A stretch of 64,000 nt of DNA from the NCBI GenBank assembly GCA_016806645.1, contig JACSYO010002173.1:62001-126000 (forward strand), in the 5' to 3' direction. This stretch comes from Ophiodon elongatus. Its lineage: Eukaryota; Chordata; Actinopteri; Perciformes; Hexagrammidae. The notes under the pieces are model-generated. The model searched no databases. It worked only from the letters and a program-made list of their open reading frames with translations, and was not told the origin of the DNA. A program made the translations under genes and the position numbers. Below are positions 24,412-36,952 of this stretch, in pieces (positions within the stretch are counted from its first letter, which is position 1; every line of letters begins with the position of its first letter).

Positions 24412-24708
24412 ATGTGCCATTTGATCCCAGACCCTTCAGTATAACTCTCTCCTAACTTTTTTTTTAACACTCTTACATGTTCTTCTAAACTGTTACATAA
24501 CCGGTAGTCTGAGCATAACTATGGAATAGTAGAAGATTCAATTTGCTTTGTGTGATTTTTTACTTTAGAGGTGCTGGTCATAGAGAGAGCTATTTGGGGA
24601 GTCATTAAGCCATAATGATGTTTTTGTGGATGTCCTGTAGACCAAAAGTTTGATCAATTGGAAATGATTTTCTTTTAACTCTTTATTTCTGTTACTTTTC
24701 ACCCATGA

Positions 24709-25140
24709 AATAAATAGCGACAAATATCTTCCGGATGAAAGGCCATCACTGAAAGCTTTTGTTTGGTACCCACAGTGTCCTTTCTGTTCTCTTAATGAGA
24801 TCAGAAAGGAATAAATGATCAGAAAGGAGATCAGAAAGGAATAAATGTAGCAAGAAAAATGTAGCGGCAAAGATGGGTTATCAGAGTCTGCAGGCTGAAT
24901 CAAGACAATGACTCCATCTGTCACACTTCAGCACATGGTGGGTAATACTCCATGAAGCCACAGCAAAACATTCACTCTGAGATTTAGTTGTGTTTGTAAA
25001 GAAAGTTTTTCAAATAACTAAAACTACATTTACTCTTTAACTGGAGCAAAGGTCTGATAACGATGAAAACACACAACAGCAACAGTACATACATTTTCCC
25101 TCTGCATCATTTGTTCTTGTGATGAATAGTTCCGAATAAA
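24709..25140 (+). terminator. plcb2 3' UTR with two poly(A) signals
   Basis: AATAAA occurs at 24709-24714 and again at 25135-25140. The distal one is followed by a GT/T-rich stretch (TTATGTGTGTATTACC...), making it the better candidate for the main site and giving a 3' UTR of about 750 bases. Confidence 0.5.
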
Positions 25141-25159
25141 CTTTTCTTTGCACTGTACT

Positions 25160-27587
25160 TATGTGTGTATTACCTTTGTTTTTCCAAGTAAGTTTTACTG
25201 ATTATTCCAGTCTGGTTTTGATCATATTAGTCACGTTTGCACGAAACTTACAGAAATCTGGTCATTGATAGCACCGTGTACATGACAGTATCCAGGTTTC
25301 TGTTCATCTGCATCCGAGTAAGGTGCGTGATTCTGTACGATCTGGCATTTCTGTTCTCTGCTTAAGTAAACTTTCAGTATACTTTTGTAGTTAATTCTCA
25401 TATTTGTTTGAATGGCCATTATGTGACTGACTTGAGGTGCAAGGCAGAAAATTATCAGAAACCTGAATAAGGGGGTTACATGCCACAGCTTCCCATTTTC
25501 CATTAGAGAACTCCAGCTAACATGTCCAGGTGTCTGAAACCAGGGTGTAATATGGACATGTACACAATGTAATTGGTATGCACCAAAAACAAAATTGGCA
25601 GGATACTAATCTGCATGTAATACTCACTGAGAGAATTATTGTTCTCTTTTTTGGAATGTCCTGTTCACATTCACACAGTCACCACAGGCTGTTGGGCCTT
25701 GCTCAACAGCACTGCAAATGATGGAAGTGGAGCTGCTCTTTCACTTACATGTTCTGCTGGTTCAGGGATCAAACCGTGGGCTTACAAACATGCTTCTCTT
25801 ACCTTTAGACCAGTACGTTTCCATCCATCGTTTTTTATGCACATTTTCAATTTGCAAAGTTGGTGTATCGATAAAAACACAATTTGACGTGGCACCTGTC
25901 TCCTGACAGAATTAGCTCAACAAACTGTTTATCTCGATAACCCTGAATAATCACATCAGAGCAGCGGATGGGAACGCAAGAGAAGGACAATCTAGGTTAA
26001 AGACATCTGTGCTATTTGCAATTAGACTGTCAAAGTCCAGGGGTTGGGCCGGTGATGACTGCCAAGGAGCATCTCCATAGCTCTCTCTCTATTTGTCTCT
26101 GTCTCTGTGTATCGTCTCAAACCACTACACCAGCCAGAGTAATTTGGCACATTATGGCCCGAATAATTCATAATTGTTATTCATAATACCACATAATTGC
26201 GATGCCTTTTCTCTCCAACTACTATGAGATCTGTGCTGAATCAGGTGCTCTTCTTAAAACACAACCGCAATAAAGACACGTGGACTGGAGAGGATGCGAA
26301 CGAGAATAATTTGGAAGACAACTGAGAAATGTTCAACTCTATTTCAGCTTCATGTATGGTATGATTTGGGCAATCTGTTGCGAGTGTTTACACTCACGTG
26401 CATGCATTTGTTAATGAAGACAGCTTCCCCCTGACTCACTGCCCAAAGCAATCTGTCCGTACTTCTTATTTCCTTTTCTGTGTGACACCCATATTCTGAA
26501 TCAAATGACATGAATGACATTTAAAAGTGGAAGATCTGGACAAACGACTTCTGGGAGACACAGCTTGTGCCTCAGAGTCCTGCCACCTCATGCACAACAC
26601 AGATGAACTGTGAGCTTTGGAGTGTGAAACCAGTCAGCCCTGAATCACCGGGCTGATAATCTTACATAAGACGAAGACAACTCAGGCAGCTCTGTCTCAT
26701 ACCAGCTGGAGAGGGAAGGCCTGAGCAGGAGCTTTGCCACCAGGCAACACTTGGCTGCTTGCTGGCACTGGACGGGGAGCCAATAGAAGGAAGGAAGTGC
26801 TTCTGACCACACACACAAAACATTTATCGACTGAAGCAGATGTTAAGATGAAAAAATGTGATATTGGTTGCTAGAATTCCCAGTGCATGCATGTTCAGAC
26901 ATAACTGTTAAACTAAAAAGTGGAAGATGGTAAAAGTGCAGGATAAAAGAGATAATCTAGCAAAATCCTTGTATAGTGGTTTACATGCAGAATTACAGAT
27001 GAGAATATGGAATGAAACATGAAGTGCATGTTTTGGATGTCTGTAAATCTCTGTCTAGCATTTGACCTAAAAGCGGTTTCAGTCCATTTTTTTAAAATTT
27101 AATTCATTTAGAGAAAAGATCACAAATGAAAAGCATGAACACTGCTAACACCAGCCATTTAGTGCAGTCCGACTGAAAATTGGCAGTGGCTGAAAACACA
27201 GTACTAGAATAGCTTTTCTCTTTTGCAGATAGTCTATTTTAATCCTGAAACAACTGAGAAATAAAAGCCTGCAATTTAAAGACTCAATTCAGCACAATGT
27301 TCCAAAAATGCAAGATTAAAAGAACATTAGCAGAGAATAGAAATTGTGTATTTTTGGATAAGCACAAAGAATGAGCACACTGTAGAGCACATGAGAAGAG
27401 TGAACTACTTTTCTTGTCCTCTTGTTGTTTCCTGTGTGAAGGAGCCGGCCTGACCCACAGAAGGTGGAGACTCAAGATCTATAGTCCATCTTGGCTTGAA
27501 GTGGATGCCATCCTAGATGAATATTAAGCACCCACACCACCCACATACACACCACCTGCTGAAGCTGCACCGTCACAGGCTGCATGT

Positions 27588-27630
<43 letters not shown>

Positions 27631-28900
27631 GGATCATTGTGTGGGCTGCAAAGAGCTAAAAAGCCATTGCCAGGAGAGGAGATTGCAGTAAAATACTGAT
27701 TCCCGTATACATGATTTGCATGCATTCTTTCACCAAGCTGCAGGAAGTTGTTGATACTTCACACAATCCCATTAAAATCATGGTTATGGCATAGGATTAG
27801 CAGACTAATAAGTATTCCAGGAGGCTCATCTCCCTGCATTCAGTCACCATCTCCTGTGTGTCCATGAGCATCGAGGGCCTGTGAGAGGCGCCTCCACCTT
27901 CTCAGAGATGCAAATTTTAACTTCCTATTGAAGAGACGGTGCTTACATTTAGACAAACACGCAGGCTCATACAATTACACACACACACATAGACACCCAC
28001 ATTCTGTAAGCCGGTGCCAGACAGCACTCTCATGGCTACTTGAATTCTGTTATACTCCTCAAGCTTTTCTTTTGTTAAAATTCATACCATCAGGCCAAAG
28101 TCGGGTGATTTATCCTGCACTTGCTCTGGCTCTTTGCACAATTTGGATACTCAGTTGCCTGGTGATATCTCCACTGCCATACCAGCCTCTCTGAGGTGAG
28201 AGCATCTGTCTCACTGTGAGTTAAAAGGACCGAGACTCAAGAGTCATATCAGAACCCCGGCAGCTGGCATCACTGTTATGTAAGCGTAAAGATGCTTGAT
28301 TTGAACTCCAAATGACTGTACATAAGGATCTGCACAGTCCGCCTGTTTCTGCAGTATTAATAGGTTCTGGACATGAATTATGTGAAACATTCTTGAATTT
28401 ATGGCATCATAAATCAGTCAAATCATCCAAAAAGTACTGTGATTTGAATTTAGAAAAAAATTATAAAGTCCTGTAAAATAAATAAATTTAGTCAGTCATA
28501 GGTTTAACAGTCAATGTCAAATGTTTTTATTTGGCACTGAAGGCAATCTCAAATCAAATTAAAACTACATTCCCCAGAAAAAGAGCAAAACTATAAAAAG
28601 CAGTTCCTGGACCTTCGTTTACTGGCACACTTTCAGAGGAATAGTTTGACATTCAGGGAAAATCACTTATTGGTTTTCTTGCTAAAAGTGATGAAACTAC
28701 AGCCAGCCAGTTAGCTTAGCACAAGACTGAAAACAGGGGGCGGGGGTGGACAATTAATCTACCAGTGCCTCTAAAGCTCAGTAATTAAAATCTCATTTGT
28801 TTAATTCCTACAAAAAAGAAGAAGTGTAAAATTACATGTTATGTGCCAGGCTAGCTAAAGAGACAAACTATAAAATGCTCTTAATGGACACTAGTAGCAC
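25160..28900. other. Intergenic interval downstream of plcb2
   Basis: No coding exon is recognisable on either strand. It contains a TAAT/ATAATT cluster (26157-26205), a GT microsatellite (27583-27630) and a dispersed repeat copy at about 28620-28870 (GCTTAGCACAAGACTGAAAA, then CCAGTGCCTCTAAAGCTCAG). Confidence 0.45.
27583..27630. repeat. (GT)n microsatellite
   Basis: A nearly pure GT run with one TTTG interruption near its left end, in the plcb2-ankrd63 interval. Confidence 0.9.
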
Positions 28901-28921
28901 AAAGATCCGGACTGACGACAT

Positions 28922-29138
28922 AAAAAATACTCTGCTTTGAAAATATCTAATAATAATAAATACTCTGCTTTGAAAATATCTAATAAGAAGGGGTAGAAGT
29001 TACTGGGACAGAGAGGCTGAGTGGACTGGTTATACTGGGACAGAGAGGCCGAGTGGACTGGTTATACTGGGACAGAGAGGCTGAGTGGACTGGTTATAGT
29101 GGGAGCAGAGAGGCTGAGTGGACTGGTTATACTGGGAC
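28922..29138. repeat. Tandem duplication followed by a 32-bp minisatellite
   Basis: A 25-bp core (TACTCTGCTTTGAAAATATC plus TAATA) occurs twice in 28928-28985. From 29001 a 32-bp unit beginning TACTGGGACAGAGAGGCTGA is repeated about 4.3 times (starts 29001, 29033, 29065, 29097, 29130). Copy 2 has GGCCG for GGCTG, and copy 4 begins TAGTGGGAGC with one extra base. Confidence 0.9.
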
Positions 29139-32100
29139 ATAGCTTCCTGTGGTTCACGGTGCCGTTCAGACAGAGAGTACAACAGCGCACTGCTGAACTC
29201 TCCTGATGAGAATGTCAACAACCACATTGTTGCCTAGCAACGTTGCTTGTGTGCACTACGCATGTGTAAAAAAATGTGCAGTTTCTCTATTGCTGTTGTG
29301 TGTTATTGTCTGCAGCCGTTGTGGAGTTTGTGTTGTTTACATGTCCACTTTGTCTGCCTGTTTGTTTTTATTCTATTATTTAAAGCTGTCCTAGAATGGA
29401 CGATGAAGACCTCATGTCAGTTCAAGAATGCCATAATGATCAGTTAATTTTTCCAATTCATTTATTATTATTATAATCTTTTTGCATTTCTTGTCCATGG
29501 GGCAGCAACTGCAGGAATGGTTGGTGTGGAAAATGTCACGAGCCGTCGTAACACCCACCATATCATGATAACATGCATTTTATGTTATGCAGTGAAGGCA
29601 AGTGAGTCACAAAGTGGCTCATTTCAAAGTAAAAAGAGTCCTACCGGGGGCTTAATTGATGTGAAACGTATGCTTATACTCTGAGCTCCATTTACTGTAT
29701 ACTGCGTGCAGCTAAAGAAAGAGCAACACGAGCCAGTGTGAGCAGATAGAAGGTGAACGCTGAACAACGTGAGTGGCAGAGCATGAGTGGAAGAGAATGG
29801 ATAGTCGTGAGCCTCAGGGCCATTAGTTAATTTATAAAGAAATGAAGTTCCTTCAGGGGAGCATGGAGGGTTGCCATCTACAGAGCTTTCGTGTCTTGAG
29901 GTGAGGTTTGACTGATATGGTCTTCCTCTGTTGTAAATGTTGCCATCTGTCACTCTCTGTCAGATTCAGTGTATCAAAACATAGATGTGTGTTAAATATT
30001 TTAAATCAATAAAAACTTGATCACAAAACAAAAAAGGATTCCTTTTAACTCAAAGTCCATAAAGTGATGGACTGAGGGAACCTGATAAAAGATGATGTCA
30101 GTAGTCGAGACATCAGGTGAAATGAAACCTGGCATCTGGTATTGCCTTAAAGCCTCCAGGTACTTTTTGTCTGTCTTCTCCTCTGACCCAGCCAAACTTG
30201 TCATTTGCTGCTACTTCCTTTGTGGATGTAACTGCGTGGCAGACCTTTACTCCAGGTGCCGCTGAGTGTTACCAATCTCCGCACAATGTGGCCATCAAAC
30301 AAATACATTTGTTATCCATTTGTACAATTTATTGTGCTGTCAGAGGTGAGCGGGCCCGCAAGGCCGCAAATAGGGCCTGTCAGGTGGGAGATGGAGAGGG
30401 AACTCTCTGGCCCTCCATCTCTTTCCGCATCATTGCAGGAAAGGAATTTCCGTCAGACCTGATAGATTAAGGAGGGGGTACAGGTGGCTCATCGGAAACA
30501 GCCCAGAGGCTCAGCGTGGAAAAACACATTGTTGACACAGATTCAAGTCCTCTTGTTCAACAGGAAACCAGTGACAAGTTTTATTACTGGGACATCTGAG
30601 ACATGCTTTGTCTGTTACTGTGTATTTTTAGATCAACATAAAGAACTGTTCCTGACAAGTCTGCTTTATCTTGAAATGTGTTACTGTACATGCATATATT
30701 AAACCTGATTTTAAGCTAAACCTATTTGAATATTGATTGTGCAGGAAGATAGTTAGATGCAAATTGTAATTGTAATTGTGTTTAGGCCAAGTGACCTTCA
30801 GCAGTCAAAAAATGTGTTTGTGCAGCTTGCAAACAGATTCATAATGATTGCAACATGTTTTAAATTTCGGACAGAGACAGACTAGGTGTTTCCTCCTGCT
30901 TACAGTTTTTATGTTAAGCTGGGCGAGTCAACTCCCAGGTCAAGCTGCTATTCTCATCTAACTCTCAGCAATTGTATTTCCGAAAAAGTGATATTTTTCA
31001 GGTATGTTTACCATGGTCACCATCTTAGTTTAGTGTATTACCATGCTAACATTTAGCACTAAATACAATGTACATATTAGGCTGATGGGAATGTTATTAG
31101 GTTTGCAGACTGATCATAAACCAAATGTCAAAATGGAAATTTTGACCTGATGATGGTGCAAGATAAAAAGCCAGAGGATCACCTAAGTTATTGCAATTCC
31201 TCCTGAAGGGAACATGAATGACCGTATCATATTTCATGACAATCCATCCAGCAGAGATATTCTCGTCAAGGCCAGAGTGGTGGACCGACCCACCAACTGC
31301 CAACCTAATAGACATGCTGCTAATGTTGCTACAAAGTTGTGACATCTTGCAGTGTGCAGATACCATTTTCTTTTCTTTAGAGAAATAATTTATTGGCTCA
31401 TTTATGCAAAATCACCAAATATTCTGTCTATATTAGCATTTTGCACTTCCCTTCTACTGTGCTGCTTTCCTTCTTGAACTATTATCTCTTCTCCCCCCCC
31501 CCTTTGCCATGGCGAAAGAACACAGGACAGTCACGCTGTAGGTGTTAATTCTCTGTTGTCCAAAATGTCTCAGTCTGAGAGCTGATATTAGAGCCCCCTT
31601 AATCCGAAGGCTGAGGGAACTGCATACTGTTTACCATCTGGTTGTGGCAGCCTGGCAAGCCTGAGTAAGGGCGATAATTGATGAGAGCAGAGAAATCAAA
31701 GGCGCCGAGGGCTGTGCCTCATGGCCAATAACATATCAGTGGCCCTTGTGAGTGGCAGCTCCTGGTGTGCTGTCAGGGTCTTCAGCTGCAACCCTGTAAC
31801 TCCATGTAATTGTCCTCATTCCAGCTCCGCCTCACTATCTACATTTGGTCTTGTGACAGAAATAAAAAAATCGACTAATGTCTTCCTTTAATAAGTTCTT
31901 ATCAGGATACAAACACTAAAAACAACAGCAAAGTTACTTTCATTAAGGTAGGAAGTTTGTTTAAAAAGATACAGCTGTTAAACATGAAGTTTGTTCTCTG
32001 CAATGGGACAGCGACAGTGACCTCGCATCCACCTTAGAGATGATACAAGCACACCATGGTTACACAGTGACAGCGGGCCAGCTGCTGCCTCTTTCCTGGA

Positions 32101-33460
32101 AGGGAAGGTGTGCGAAATCCAAGACCACTGTGTCCTTGTATCAAATCAAAGGGCATTAGAGGAACTGAATGGACACACAGAAACATGATTGTTCTGGCTG
32201 AATACGAATGCATCAACTCAGTGCTATTGTCCCAGCAGGAGCTGTTATCCCCCACTGCTCGAATGACAGAGCTACCTGTGTTGAGATGATACATGACTGT
32301 GAGGAAACAAAGTCAGATTGTCTTTTGTTGTGATTTGAAATGTGGACATAAGGCAGAAACAAGACGTCTGTAAAAAGAGATCCGTAATAATGGTGAGATG
32401 TTCTCGCGAAGTTACATCTTATCAGGTTAGAGATTAAAAGTTGATTGAGTTACTTTTACCTTAGCTGCCAATACTTTTCTCTTAATAAATTTGTGCATGG
32501 CATTGAAAACAAAGGTCACAGTTGCATCCTCTTTTTTCCGCCGTGCAAAGCAGGTGAGAGCCTAAACCATGTAATTCTCTGGTGTGCTCAATTAGCAGGC
32601 AGAAGATGAGGTAGTCCACGGAGGATGACGGGCATGTTGAGTCACTGGTAAGATTTTTTTTTAGTTACAATGAATGGGCCTTGTTGAATCTGGTTCCCAA
32701 ATGAACTCCATTTCCTACCCCCTCCTAATTCACAAATGTAGTCCCAGGTGTTCGTAGCTAAGTGGAGTTACCAAGGGTGTTCAGCTCAGTGTTTTGTTTC
32801 CATTTACAAGTGTATCTGGAAAGAGCCTGTTGATTTTGTGTCACTGAAAGTGCATTTTCCCCAGTGGCTAATTAAGACGTTTAGGGCTGCGGATAACACC
32901 TTAACTTGACACCAGTTTTAATATCTGATCAGGCATTCAAAGTGGCTACTGCTTGGGCCAGGCCCGCAATGAATGGGAGATCAGGTATTTACCATGACAT
33001 CTCTGCTTTATTGCATACATCTGAACAATTAACAAGTCTCATGGTACCAACTCATTCACATTCTGAATATTTCATCCACATTGCATTAATTTCAGTTTTG
33101 TCCATTTTTTTCACATTCCGTGAATGGATGGTAGGGTGGTTTTATGATATGCATAGATGTGCACTTTTCTTTTCTTTTTTTTTACCATAAATCTAATTTT
33201 ACAGTTTTTTTGTTACTGATTTAAAACACTCTAAGGCAAAAAAGTAATATTCAATATCACGCTATCACCTACTGTTTCCTGGACCCCTCTTTTCTGGTGG
33301 CATTGTAGTGTTACTACAGAGTTGCCCCTTGAAGGGAGGACTGTGAAACCACACACACAACACAAAAAAATATGAAGCGATTAATTTTTTTGTAATTATT
33401 ATATTATAATTACTCTGTTTGCCATGTGCTAAAAATAAATAAAGATTAGATAAAAGGGTA
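29139..33460. other. Intergenic interval, mid part
   Basis: No gene recognised. It includes a reverse-orientation copy of a dispersed repeat at about 30940-31345 (ATTACCATGCTAACATTTAG, AAACCAAATGTCAAAATGGA, TTTCATGACAATCCATCCAG). The section 31570-31860 is GC-balanced, non-repetitive and open to being a conserved non-coding element, but that is not testable here. Confidence 0.4.

Positions 33461-33522
<62 letters not shown>
33461..33522. repeat. (TG)n(TA)n(GA)n compound microsatellite
   Basis: Three dinucleotide runs directly joined: TG (33461-33468), TA (to about 33504) and GA (to 33522). Confidence 0.9.
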
Positions 33523-34689
33523 ACATAGAGGCAACTGAATGAGGACAATTTTAGAAATGGGTAGTCTATTAATCCAGAACCTTTCTTGTCAAAACGAAAA
33601 GCCCTAGAAAATGTCACGGTGCACACAGATAAACAGCAGTAGCCAGGGGCCAACATAATAACTCAAGTGTAGCTCGCGGCCTGCCTGCAAGGATGCACGC
33701 AGTCCAGGCGGCTCAAATCTATTTCTGTATGAACTTGTCCTCTGAAAAAGAACCCAAAGTCTCAGAGTGCTCAAACTGGAAGACCTAATAAGAAATCTTA
33801 TCAAGTTTGGCGGAAAACTCAATGTCCTTTTGTAATACATTTACCCTTCAAGTAATACTATAGGACTGAGCTGATGCTGGAGTCTTTTTTCAGGATTTTG
33901 TCAGCATACATTTCACATACAAGACAGGCAGAGATATTTCATTAGCATAATCTACTTGGTATGGAAAACGGGATGTATGTTAATTTTTGCAGGAGATGAT
34001 CTGGGACATTTCACACAGTCAAGAACCTGTGATGTGGCACTTTCAACATGCATGTCACACATAAAAGACTACATCCACTTGGCAGTAATGATTTGAATGT
34101 CTTGAAAGTCTAGAGACTCAAGTGCACGATGCAACTTTGGTATAGATAAAGCATGCAAACGAGGTCAAGAGGTTCAGTTATTGTTACATTAAATATTAAG
34201 ATGACAAGGCACATGATCTGCCGCAAGAGACTTTGAATGTGATTGACCAGCATAGAATGGTGAGACTCATTCAAACTACGATGACCACAAAAATTTCAAT
34301 AAACGGCTCAATCGCATCTCTGAACACAACATATCAAGACCAAGATCTACCCTTTAATACACTTCAGCTAAAATCTCAAAGACAAGGCTAAATTGGGACT
34401 GTGATCACCAAAACTAGATGACTCCCATCTGGAACATTCTTAGCCCCTAGTCTAACAGTTGTTCATTTCCATCATGATATGCTGGTATAGTACAGGGTCA
34501 GAATATGACATTATTGATATGTATCCATGGACCCATCTCTATGTAAAAGGTACAGCTACAGCGGTGGTAATGGTATTACGTTTAAGCATCATTTGAATAG
34601 CTCAGCATACATAAACATTATTGCTGGGCAATAATAGACTGAATAATAGACTGTGACCTTCTATTATCCAGCAGTATAATGCACCATGT

Positions 34690-35060
34690 GGTCATCACTG
34701 CAAGATTATTCCGGGAACTATTAGATGGACTGCTGAGATATTTTGTTCAGACATTCATGATATCAAGAGGATGAATCCTAATGACTCTCGTGTTTTCTGA
34801 ATTTTCTTCTGGCGCCACCATGAGGTTCACACTTTTGAGTCATGAATATTAATTGCCATGACATTTGGTACAGTCATTCAGTGCCTTTAGCATGCTATAA
34901 CAGGCTGAATGAAGATGGGCCAAGATGGTAAACATTAAGCCATATTAACACCATGTTAGCTTTGTTAATGTCTGACGTTAGCTTTTAGCTCAAAGTGACA
35001 CTTCACACCAGTCCAGCCTCACAGAGCTGATAACATGGCTGTAGACTTTTATTCCTGTTT
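34690..35060 (+). repeat. Dispersed percomorph repeat, forward copy
   Basis: Contains landmarks shared with the copies near 47.8 and 51.1 kb: ACTATTAGATGGACTG, AGGATGAATCCTAATGACT, GGCGCCACCATGAGGTTCAC, and an end reading CCTCACAGAGCTGATAACAT then GGCTGTAGACTTTTATTCC. It is a diverged, non-coding interspersed element. The class is not determined. Confidence 0.6.
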
Positions 35061-35161
35061 AATCACAAACAGAGCTTTATGTTCCATCCATCTCACAGGC
35101 CTACTTCTATCATTAATTCAGTTTTACTATTGTATTATCTGGATTGAGTTACGACTTCCTT

Positions 35162-35411
<250 letters not shown>

Positions 35412-36740
35412 CCTGTGGATCCAGGCATTGTGCAGCTAAATCTAGAGTGGCATCTATGGCATTATAAGAATCTATTGAGATGTTGCCATTATATGACCTT
35501 ATTATAAAAAGATGTGGCTGAGATATTTCTTTATGATGGAAAAGATATGTCAGTATAAACAGAATGGCCCCCATCCACTGTAAGACACCCAGGAGGAAGT
35601 GTCGTTCTGTTGATGAATATCAGCCATGTTAAGATGACTGAATGGCTCTCGGTGCTGTATAAAGGACCCGCTGAGGGCTTGATGAAGCCGGATGGTGAAC
35701 ATTGAGAAAGGTGGAACCCCGGCAATGTTTCTCTCACCTCTACTGTTTGGCACAGTTTTAGCCCTGCTGAGATTTATATGAGCAATTAAAATTAAATTCT
35801 GGTCTTGTGGAGGAGAAACAGCTGTCTAAAGGGGTCCTTTTTGCTTTTTTGCACACAAGCCTTGGCAAAAGATGCAAGAGACAAGTGTTTAAATTTGGTG
35901 ATTTTGACATTAATTGGGGAAAATTCAGTAAGTATGAGGGCTTATGGAGTACAAAAATGAATGAATTATTTAATTAATGTGCTTAAGAAGGTTATACGTG
36001 ATAAGCATACTCTTAATAGTATAAAAAACAAATCGCAAGGGCATATGACATTAATTTCCAGTGCTACTTCAGAAAGTAACAGATAATCATGCTGATATCC
36101 TCATAATAACAGCAGACTCGCTCATTACATTCGACTTTCACTGCCTTTTTCTAGTGGAGATTTAGTATTGTCCATGACAAAAAAAAGTCCTTCCATCAAA
36201 GTTAACATTTTGAAACCATGAGAAAGTCAAGGCACAATAGAGTAGCATAATTTTAATTTGCGCTGGATTATGATTTGTGGTTGAAGCAAACTGCAAGCAG
36301 AACCACAGGGTGGAGGATGGATGCAGCATTTAAGAGGGATATTGGCAAGAAAAAAAATATGTTTTTTAATTTTCCTTCCCTTTCTATGAAGCGAGTTCTC
36401 AAAGCCTTCGATCTTCTCTCTAACCTTTGCCGAGAGTCCTGATAACAGTATAGTCTTGAAATAGGGAACATAATGCCCTATTCATAAATTTCATGAAATG
36501 CAGGATTGTCATTTTCTATATTGAATTATTATTATTATATTATTAGCAGCAAGAATATGTTAATTAAGTTAATTAGCATCAAAGGAAAGTAAAAGCGGTG
36601 CATTTGAGTTAACCTTTCAGACCTCACATGAAAAACACTGGCCATGTTTTTCTCTCTGAGTAATTATTCGGTTCAAATAGCATATATTTCTCTCCAGGCA
36701 GAGAGTGCTTGGGCTGAATGGATGCTGCCACTGCATAATG
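35412..36740. other. Intergenic interval upstream of ankrd63
   Basis: AT-rich, with no exon recognised. The last 200 bases grade into the ankrd63 promoter. Confidence 0.4.
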
Positions 36741-36754
36741 GTCCTTAGACGTTT

Positions 36755-36801
36755 GTTTCCTAGGCAACGTGGGGAGGGCATGTGGAGAGGGAGGTATAAA
36801 A
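36755..36801 (+). promoter_or_regulatory. ankrd63 core promoter: X-box-like site and TATA box
   Basis: GTTTCCTAGGCAAC at 36755-36768 is a near match to the RFX X-box (GTNRCC, 0-3 bases, RGYAAC); the right half-site is perfect and the left differs at one base. A TATAAAA at 36795-36801 lies about 27 bases further on. The start codon is 152 bases downstream of the TATA, leaving a leader of roughly 120 bases with no intron needed. Confidence 0.55.
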
Positions 36802-36952
36802 ACACCGGCAGCTCCTCTCTGAGTCTTACTCTGAGGTAAATGCACTCACTGTCAATACGGAGACTCTCCGAGAACTTGCGACACACTTTCTCTCCAAATT
36901 TGTCACCTTCTGTCTCACTTGAAGGCTCGGATCCGCAAGTAGCTGTTCAAAA

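Noticed and set aside
29001..29138. CRISPR-like direct repeats
   Set aside because: The copies are head-to-tail with no unique spacers and lie in an animal genome, so it is an ordinary minisatellite.
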